64,000 nucleotides of DNA from Ischnura elegans. Lineage: Eukaryota > Arthropoda > Insecta > Odonata > Coenagrionidae. A program made the translations under genes and the position numbers. The notes below the pieces were generated by a model, which saw only the letters and a list, made by a program, of their open reading frames with translations, did no database searches and was not told the DNA's origin. Below are positions 56,827 to 64,000 of the stretch, in pieces (the first letter of the stretch is position 1; every line of letters begins with the position of its first letter). The DNA lies in assembly GCF_921293095.1 (NCBI RefSeq), contig NC_060258.1, positions 3,968,001-4,032,000 on the forward strand, written 5' to 3'.

Positions 56827-58367
56827 TCACGAGTGTGTTCGAATGTGTGAGGTGAGGTGACTTTTCTGAATGAAGGACTTGCTGCACACGTTGCAGATAT
56901 ACGGCTTGTCTCCCGAATGTGTTCGAAAGTGACTCTTGAGATGACATCTCTGAGTGAAACACTTGCCGCAAATGCTACAAGAATACGGTTTATCCCCCGT
57001 ATGCGTACGAATGTGTATAACTAAGCTACCCTTATCCGAGAATGACTTTTTACACTCATTGCAAGAAAAAGGCTTCTGTCCCGTGTGTGTTCGAGTATGA
57101 CTCTTGAGAGAACTCTTCCGAGTGAAAGATTTATTGCAGATTCTGCATGAGTGGGGTTTCTCTTCCGTGTGCGTATTTACATGTTTAACTAAGTTACTCT
57201 TATCCGAGAAAGACTTTTCACACACGTTGCATGAATAAGGCCTTTCTCCTGTATGGGTACGTGCGTGAGCGTAGAGAACGTCATTCCTAGAGAAGGACTT
57301 GCCGCAGACCTCACATATAAAAGGCTTCTCTCCCGTGTGTATTCGCGAGTGAATATTGAGATTACCTCTACGAGTGAAAGACTTGCTGCAAGTGCTACAA
57401 GAATACCTTTTCCCTCCTGTGTGTGTAAGTTTGTGTACGGTGAGGTCCCTTTTCTGAGTGAAGGACTCAGTGCACTCGCTGCATGAATATAGTCTCTCTT
57501 CCTTTCTCGGACCCACGTGAATGCGTACATTTCTAATGCTAGATGAATTTGAGGATAAAATTTGTGTAGTTGATTTCTCTCCTACTGTGAAACTTCTCGT
57601 CAATCGTCTTATATTTGTCTCGTCCCCTTTTCCTCCACTGGTTTCCTTGTTGAGCACATTTTCTTTTTGCATGGGCTCTAGCATTTTCCTATCCAGCTCT
57701 TCTAAACCCTTTGAGGTGGTAGGCTCGCAAGAACTGCTGTGTCCGCTTGATGGAAGTGCTTCCAGAGACACACCTACGATTAATGATTCTGCTGCAGCAT
57801 CAAAATTACGAGCAACACAATGAATTTTCATGTGTTTGATAAGCTCCTTTTTGTTGTTGAACACATCTCTGCAGTTAAAACAATTATATGAATCTTCGTT
57901 TGAACTGTAACTGCTCCCTGGATTTTCGATCAAGCAATTAAGTACCTCGTTGTTGCCTCCCATGATGGTCTCACAGCCACCTCTGTCATTTCTACTTATT
58001 CTGATAAACCTAAGGCTATGCGAGGTATTTGGTGCAACACAACCACTTTTCTCCCCAACAACAGCCATTGCGGCTCCATCTCTGCTGCTTTTAAGTGATT
58101 CAATGTCTTTGGTATTACAATGTCTGTCATCAGGAATTGAGCAACTTGATATCTTATCAGAGTCAGAAGCACCACCTTTTTCCAAGTCTTCATCTATCAG
58201 ATATTTCTCTATCTCTTCATGGGATGATCCAGCCTTGGAAATAACTTGTGTCGCCAAAGGTGTGGTACTAATGCATTCATCAATTGAATGAGTCCTAAGA
58301 TTTCCTTCTGCAAGCAGATATGAAGTTGATGTTGTTTGCTCGGGCATTTCTTCGGCAGCCGGGACCC
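56827..58367 (-). CDS. C2H2 zinc-finger protein, main exon
   Basis: An acceptor (TTTTCTTCTAG) lies at 58368 and the frame is open from 58367, upstream of the first in-frame ATG at 58347, so translation may begin in an earlier exon. Residues 1-140 (from the ATG) are acidic and serine-rich. A lone finger, YNCFNCRDVFNNKKELIKHM, sits near 155-178. Eight consecutive C2H2 fingers follow from YSCSECTESF (about 285) to HIRTHS, with linkers of the TGEKP type (TGERP, TGQKP, TGDKP). The product is probably a nuclear DNA-binding regulator. The stop is TGA where the next linker should read GGA; the remaining finger sequence lies beyond it and is cut by the Gypsy element. Confidence 0.85.
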
Positions 58368-59520
58368 CTAGAAGAAAATTTCAAATAGCAACTAACACAG
58401 TCAAACATAAAATTTAAGACTACAACATCTTCTACTTAAAATCCATTTAATGGATGGAAAAATGCACAAGTCAGGTGGAACAATAGCTGCCCAAGTTGGA
58501 CTTGAACCTAGAGACTCGATATAAATGAATGGAGGGGAAAAGAGCACAGCATAAAAATGACGAGGGCAACAGGGGTGTAGTAGAACAAAAAAGACGAAAT
58601 CATGGGTTAAAATGCTACGTATACAAATAATCAAGCACACACATACGCATCACACATATGACTTCCAATTGCAGTAAAAGAATAAAATTAGACCCCTTTC
58701 AGAATTGGTCCTTTAAAAAGAAAAAAATATTTTCTTTTCAATCGAATATTTAATGATTGGTGAATATTTTCTAAATTAAAAAGGTTCCTAACAATGGCAA
58801 TCACAATAAATTTTGTGGTACTTCAGATGAATATCTAGAAAAATTATTTTGTCTTTTTCCTGGATTAGGTTTCATAGAGGTAATTAAAAATTTAAAGATA
58901 GAAGCAATGAACCAACAGCCAAAAGAAACTCCCTTGAGTGAAATATACCCCACTGTCATGAGATAAGCAATGGTTTGGAGCGGCACCGGGGGCAGATATT
59001 CCAAGTATGGCACGCAAGTCTGAGCTCTTATATGTGTTGGGATAGTAGCATTTCCACTCTTTTTCATTATATGCAGTTTAATCATTTCCCAAGCTATCTT
59101 CTGCAGAAAACCACTCCTAATAACTTGAGAAGATATTTAATGAACCTTAAAAATGCCAAGGACAATGGAAACAGAAATTTTCAATAATTAGTAAAAAAAA
59201 TGACGGAGGGCTGCCATCTTGTATTACGTCCTGCAGTGTAGTTTTTGCACAGAATTGGTCCACTAGATCGACGTCAATTTTCGTTGTTGTAGGATGTAAC
59301 CATATCAGATTTATTTTGGCTATCACTTTCAGCATCAATGGCATAATCATGATGCATTTTAGAAAGAATAAGGACTAATTTATTATTTTGGGTCAGTATG
59401 ACATTATCGTACAATTCTTCTGTGAACTTAAGAGATAAATCCCCTGCTTTGCTTTTGCAAGGGAAAATTTCTCTCCAAATTCACCACTTATTTCTTTTTT
59501 TGCACTAACGCAGGCCTTTT
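58368..59520. other. Intron of the zinc-finger gene, left part
   Basis: No coding motif. At 58,490-58,515 the minus strand has GGTTCAAGTCC, a B-box word, but no matching A box, so a SINE there is not supported. Confidence 0.4.
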
Positions 59521-59529
59521 TCTTTCAGC

Positions 59530-60462
59530 AATTATTTTGGTTAAGGGAACAATAGATTTTTCTTCCCTGCTGTTCATTATATACATTGATGAACTATGCT
59601 CCCACATTAGCAGTAAAATACGTTTATTTGCTGACGACCCTGTCATCTATCGCGAAATTAGAGATCACTCAGACTATGAAATTCTATCATTGGACTGAAA
59701 CAACGTTCATTTCTGGAGCCAAGAGAGGGGACTCGAACTTAATCTGAACAAATGCATGACGGTACATTTATTGCTGAATTCGTACAACTATAACCATGTT
59801 CATGCAGTGGATGGTGTTAACATAGTGGCAACATACGAAGTGAAGTACCTGGGAGTTATGATAACCGTGACCCTATTGTGGGGAACACACATAAGAAATA
59901 CTTGCGGCATAGCCCTGAAGAAATGAGGATTTGTCAAGCGTATTAAAGGAAGGTTTTCCGATGAGAAAGTAAAAGATAGGTGCTATTTTGCACTCGTCCG
60001 ACCGCACCTCGATAATGCAACGAGCGTATGGGATCCGGCGAAGAAAGACTTCATCGGCGAACTGAAAACAATCCAGGAAGGCTTTGTGGTTCGTCAAAAA
60101 CAGCTACCTTTGTACAGAAAGCATTACCCAGATGTCATGTGAATTGGACTGGGATCCACTGGAGACTCGAAGGCTGCACGCTAGGCTAAGATTTCTTGAA
60201 CAGTTGAGATTGGATTTCTTTAAAAGCGACACGGAGGACAAAATACTAGAGCCCCACTATATTTCCAGGTCCGATAGAAGCGATAAATTAAACGAGTTGT
60301 TTTGCGGAACGGGTAGATATGGGAATTCGTTTTTCCCCCGAGCCGTAAGGACTTTAATAAATGATGGTCCTAATTCCCATAGAGCATATCCTTTTTATGT
60401 AAGAACAGCGGAAGGCCTAACACCCCCTACCACACACCTTTCAGGTTATCATGCAGATTGAA
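59530..60462 (+). pseudogene. CR1-like LINE fragment in the intron
   Basis: The frame reads LLFIIYIDELCSHISSKIRL, then FADDPVIYREI, where FADD is the RT catalytic box, then LELNLNKCMTVHL, VKYLGVMITVTLLWGTHI, FALVRPHLDNATSVWDP, and after a frame change ELDWDPLETRRLHARLRFLE and GNSFFPRAVRTLIN. This order matches the CR1-like LINEs common in arthropods. At least three stops or frame changes make it inactive. It is 5'-truncated. The 3' end lies shortly after 60,462. Confidence 0.75.
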
Positions 60463-61553
60463 CGTAGAATTATTTGATTGATTTTAAGAATTCGGCTGTT
60501 TCTTAGCCATATTGATTTCATTTCTGGAGCATACCTCTAAATTTAATATTATGTCAACCATATTTTCTCCTCCAAGGAAGCTTCATGCCTAGTTGTCACT
60601 AAAACCTAACAAAGCACCATTGCTAATCCCAAGGACAAAAGGGTGAACAGGAATGCACTCATTTAAAAGATTTTTGCTAATTTTCCCACGAATTCAAAAT
60701 GGTCCAAAAGCAAAGCCAATTTTTACCCTCATTTGACCAAGTTCCATGTTTAAATGAACCCTGAAATTTACTTCTCATTCTCAATTCTCAAACAAAATGC
60801 TCCATTCTGGCTTTTTGGGTATATAATTCTGAGGATTTGCACATCCACCTTTTTCACCGGCATTTCTGGAAAAAAGGTGCGTGGCTACTACGAGTAATTT
60901 TTTTTCTTTCAATAAACTAGTCTCAAAGCTTGGTTGAAGCAAGGCAGCATTATTTTTATTCATTTAATATGACTCTTTAACTGTCAAAAATGCCAAATAG
61001 AGAAAATTAAGATAAAATTCTTAGCCATAAATAAAAATTCTTAAAATTAAAAAACTCTAAATGTCAGTTACATACCCAACAGTTTCAGTGAAACAAAAAT
61101 ATTTTGTTAGGGAAGACCATTAAAAACGATACAGATGATTACAAAAAAAGTAAGGAAATATAACACTTCTCCCCTATTCCATTACCTTTTAAAATAAAGA
61201 TATCAGAAAATATGTATGGATGACTAATTCAGGCTCTTCATCCTTCTGAATCAGTCAAAATAATATGATTTCAGAAGAGACGACTTTTCACATTCCTTCA
61301 TTCTCCGCATGGCACAAGGAAATCCAGAGTTTTCTCATCTGAAAGCGGTCTGAATTTCACGACCAGTTGATGCTGTTGATGGTGCAGTGCCTGGCCGGAT
61401 AGTAATGGGCGCAGCGGAAAACACGGTGTGATTTGACACGTTTGAAGGCATCCCTACATACATTAGGTTTTATGAAAGCATGGCACTGTGCCATCTGAAA
61501 GTAGCCTAAGCCTTATCTGTATACAGCTACTTGTAGCCCTTGAAAGCACTCAC
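60463..61553. other. Intron sequence; no recognisable gene
   Basis: AT-rich with chance ORFs. A slightly more GC-rich patch at 61,330-61,440 reads RDAFKRVKSHRVFRCAHYYP on the minus strand, coding-like but unrecognised. Confidence 0.3.
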
Positions 61554-61593
61554 CCCCTGCTTCCATTGCACACTCATGGGCTACAGTCAAATT
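61554..61593 (-). CDS. Possible alternative small exon of the zinc-finger gene
   Basis: An ATTTAG acceptor and GTGAGTG donor bound 40 bp reading NLTVAHECAMEAG, ending in phase 1. That is the phase the main exon at 58367 needs. It resembles part of the exon at 61715-61778 (STAHESAFG) and may be a duplicate used alternatively, or a relic. Confidence 0.35.
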
Positions 61594-61714
61594 CTAAATA
61601 ATTGCTCTAGTCACAGTAAAAGTTGGCTAAATAAATGCATAAACATATACATCCTCCATATTAACATCAATCCTTCCAAGTATAGAGTTATTTGCAACCC
61701 GTAGGAGTACTCAC

Positions 61715-61778
61715 CAAATGCAGACTCATGGGCTGTAGATGAACTCTCAAATGGGTCCTCATCCTCACTTACAGTAGG
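61715..61778 (-). CDS. Acidic exon of the zinc-finger gene
   Basis: A TACTTCCAG acceptor and GTGAGTACT donor enclose 64 bp reading PTVSEDEDPFESSSTAHESA and ending in phase 1 (TTT G). The main exon begins with two bases that complete this codon, so the two splice in frame to ...AFG then VPAAEEMPEQ. Acidic linker exons upstream of finger exons are common in insect zinc-finger genes. Earlier exons, perhaps a ZAD domain, would lie above 61,800 and were not recognised. Confidence 0.5.
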
Positions 61779-62288
61779 CTGGAAGTAATCATCAAGATAT
61801 TAATCATGCACGAAAAGAGATTCAGAACTTTTATTGAAAGGATTGATTTAAACTTTTTTATAAACCACATTATATCAAAATTTGGAATTCCTCACAAATT
61901 TTTTCCTTACAAAATAAAAATATTTTCAACACTTCAGGGAATTAAATATTATTCCATTTTTTTCAACATGCAAACCGTCTTTGATTTATGTTCCGCCTGC
62001 ATTGTAATATTATCTTCATTACATAACTCTGCAATGGATGTAATTTAGTTCATGTGATACCATATAATAATTAAGGTTTCTTTCGCAATGAATGAACCAA
62101 ATAATGCAATGGAAACTAGGCATCTGTGTGAAAAAATGGGATACAATGTGACGCTGCTATATTGCAGAAAAAGATTTCCACACAGAAAACTAAATTTTTC
62201 AGTGATAATCATGGAAATGATGATAAACGGCAGGCATTTGTAAAATTTTGCACAATTATAAGTAGAAACAAATCATGGAAAAAGTACT
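61779..62288. other. No recognisable gene
   Basis: The 80-codon ORF at 61806-62048 has no known motif. The sequence is AT-rich, possibly intron. Confidence 0.35.
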
Positions 62289-62360
62289 GCATGCGAATGT
62301 TGAACCTAGTACCTCCAGATAGTAGCCAAACACCATAACCACCACACTACTGCTGCTACT
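62289..62360 (-). repeat. tRNA-derived SINE head (probable)
   Basis: The minus strand has GTGTGGTGGTTATGG (A-box-like) and GGTTCAACATTCG (B-box-like) about 35 bp apart. It differs from the families at 18.1 and 24.9 kb. An ATTTATTTATTT run follows at 62,365-62,385. Confidence 0.45.
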
Positions 62361-63103
62361 TTTATTTACTTATTTATTTATTTAGTCCAAAAACAGCACG
62401 AGGCCAATTACAGAGGACTGCAGTAACAGGAGAAATATTTACATAACATTAATCAACGTAACCAATAAAAAGAAAAAATATTCAACAGTATTTACAAATA
62501 AATAACAAAGAATAGTCATCGGGTGGTGCGAGGAATAGGGGGAAAATTACGATAGTGATGGTGCAAGTTGGGTGAGGCATGAAAAAAAGGATCAAAATTT
62601 GAAACACATTTGGCATAGGAGTTAATGGAAGATTGAAAGGAGACCATTTCTAGGGGAATACATTAGGTATATAAATGTTAAACTGCATTCCACTTTTAAA
62701 AACATTGGTTATAAAACCCAATATGGGAGGATATTTGTGGACAAGTCCCTATGAACTACATCACTACAGAGTTTGATTGAAATGTGAGACCTCCTGATTT
62801 TCTCAATGAGCTATGAATTATCAGTCCTCGGATTTCCTGTTGTAAAATAAACATCTTCATGAGGCATGATGCATTGATCACAGGATATTTTATAGTAAAA
62901 TAAATATCATATTGATATTTGCTTTATTGCTACCAAGATTTAACATAGAAAAATATAAGGCAAGAAAACTACAACAATTAAATACAAAATAAAGAGGAAA
63001 AAATGACTTATTTTGAGATAAGAATATGTACTTGTTTCAGTTATAAGTAACTTTGAATGGAATAGGTAAGACTGCCTGTAAATACTCGTGCATCAGCCTA
63101 ACT
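62361..63103. other. No recognisable gene; LINE-like tail possible
   Basis: It begins with an (ATTT)n run that, on the minus strand, looks like the AATAAATAAATA end of a LINE, but no RT motif follows. The remainder is AT-rich. Confidence 0.3.
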
Positions 63104-63371
63104 AACAAGGTGAGACCACGAACCTTGCTCTGCCTTTTTCAATGCCGTATTTTTTATGGCCTTCCGAATGGTAAACACATCTCTGAACTAGTAGTGGTTT
63201 CGTTTTATGGGCCTTATAGATCCATAATATCTCACCTCTTAGCAGACGGGTCAGGTGGGGTAGTGGTAGCGTTTCAGGCTACCACACAGGGGACCAGGGC
63301 TTCGTCACGGCTACATATTTTGTTGTCTTCAATGTGATCATACGGCATCAACTTTTTCAATAATTTTAATA
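63104..63371 (+). repeat. SINE-like repeat with tRNA-derived promoter (copy 3, shorter)
   Basis: Matches 18077-18469 from ACAAGG.GAGACCACG to the ACTTTTTCAATAATTTTAAT end, with an internal gap of about 50 bp. GTGGGGTAGTGGTAGCG keeps the A-box-like word; the B box is eroded. Confidence 0.55.
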
Positions 63372-63397
63372 GGGGTGTTAACCTCAAACGAAATTAC

Positions 63398-63637
63398 TCA
63401 TTTGAATAGATGGTAACGGTGAGTTTTGGCTAATAATTCACAGTTGTGAAAAAATTTCTGCAATAGGTGCTTTACATTTTCTTTTGTGCTCCGTTGAAAT
63501 TTGTGTGCTTTTGAAATGGTCAGTTTTGGCGGGAAGTCAGGCTCGAATGGCTCTGACATCACACACAGATACTTTGCTGACTGCATGCTTTCAGTGAATG
63601 CCGTTATCCAAGCCATGCTTGAATTTGTGGATGCCAT
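63398..63637 (-). CDS. Small ORF, unrecognised
   Basis: 79 open codons starting MASTNSSMAWITAFTESMQS and containing SEPFEPDFPPKLTISKAHKF. Composition looks protein-like but there is no known motif, clear promoter or splice signal. It could be a first exon fragment of a gene extending beyond the window or a chance ORF. Confidence 0.2.
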   Translation of the reverse strand: MASTNSSMAWITAFTESMQSAKYLCVMSEPFEPDFPPKLTISKAHKFQRSTKENVKHLLQKFFHNCELLAKTHRYHLFK

Positions 63638-64000
63638 AGCGAGAAATGCCTTCCAATTGTGGTTTAATGAGGGCTAATTCTAATACTGTGCCTAATATGA
63701 GCTAAGTGCCTGATGCTCATTTTTCTATTTCAATTTTTTTCAATATAAGATGGTCAAGGCAAGAAAAAAATCTAAATACGCAGAAAATAAATCCCGCTGT
63801 TCAGTTGACAGGAGAGGGAAAAACGAAAGCCGCACAGGGGGATGATTTTGAGTTTTACATGGTCAGCTTTGAAAGAATTAACATCACTAACAATTGATAC
63901 CTTTTGGCAATCGACTAGCATTGCTGATGCCCAACACTCAATTCAAAAATGTTAAAGAAGGTCTAAGATATCCCTCGTCCCCACAATAAATTCCTCTTCA

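Noticed and set aside
57189-57530. 113-codon second-frame ORF in the zinc-finger exon
   Set aside because: Frame shadow of the tandem finger repeats.
58485-58515. tRNA-derived SINE
   Set aside because: Only a B-box-like word is present; no A box at the right distance.
1-64000. CRISPR arrays, prokaryotic operons, rRNA genes
   Set aside because: No regularly spaced short repeats, no ribosome-binding-site-led gene runs and no rRNA-like conserved blocks were seen on either strand.

Overview
This looks like an AT-rich nuclear genome segment from an arthropod, most likely an insect or arachnid. I see no prokaryotic operons, no CRISPR array and no rRNA. The few host genes have GT/AG-bounded exons and C2H2 or THAP-type zinc-binding motifs. 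Most of the window is transposable elements at different stages of decay, many nested inside one another: Penelope-like (PLE), piggyBac, PIF/Harbinger, hAT, mariner/Tc1, LINE, tRNA-derived SINE-like and Ty3/Gypsy. I cannot name the species.

Layout. 0.1-1.5 kb: a decayed copy of a multicopy arthropod gene family. 1.7-7.4 kb: a head-to-head pair of truncated PLE copies with hammerhead-ribozyme motifs at both outer ends and a 12-bp target duplication; the left copy is split by a decayed piggyBac. 8.9-11.3 kb: an array of small in-frame exons of an unknown minus-strand gene, with a frameshifted zinc-finger exon upstream. 12.6-13.9 kb: a TA-flanked MITE and a PLE tail. 14.3-17.2 kb: hAT transposase and LINE relics. 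17.8-19.8 kb: a paralogue of one of the small exons, then an inverted SINE-like pair around a MITE. 22-28.2 kb: a mariner relic cut by a MITE, then a Tc1-like element with ~0.65-kb inverted arms, one arm split by another DNA transposon, then a second mariner relic. 29-31 kb: unassigned repeats. 31.5-34.2 kb: two compact PLE units carrying only the endonuclease region, with LINE-like flanks. 34.8 kb: a short THAP-like ORF. 37.6-44.5 kb: a MITE split by a 6.2-kb PIF/Harbinger element that itself contains a LINE fragment. 45-48 kb: an unknown terminal exon, another PLE tail, a Tc1-like end and a GC-rich island.

50.2-61.8 kb: the clearest host gene, a multi-exon C2H2 zinc-finger gene on the minus strand (acidic exons at 61.6-61.8 kb, main exon 58.4-56.8 kb). 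Its downstream fingers are cut off by a 6.25-kb Ty3/Gypsy element whose two 503-bp LTRs face opposite ways. A CR1-like LINE fragment lies in its intron, and SINE- and MITE-type repeats fill the right edge.

The points I would look at first are the hammerhead-bearing inverted PLE units, the inverted-LTR Gypsy inside the zinc-finger array, the small-exon array at 9-10.7 kb, and the piggyBac with repeated palindromes near its ends. Family calls come from motifs recognised by eye; no alignment or database search was run.
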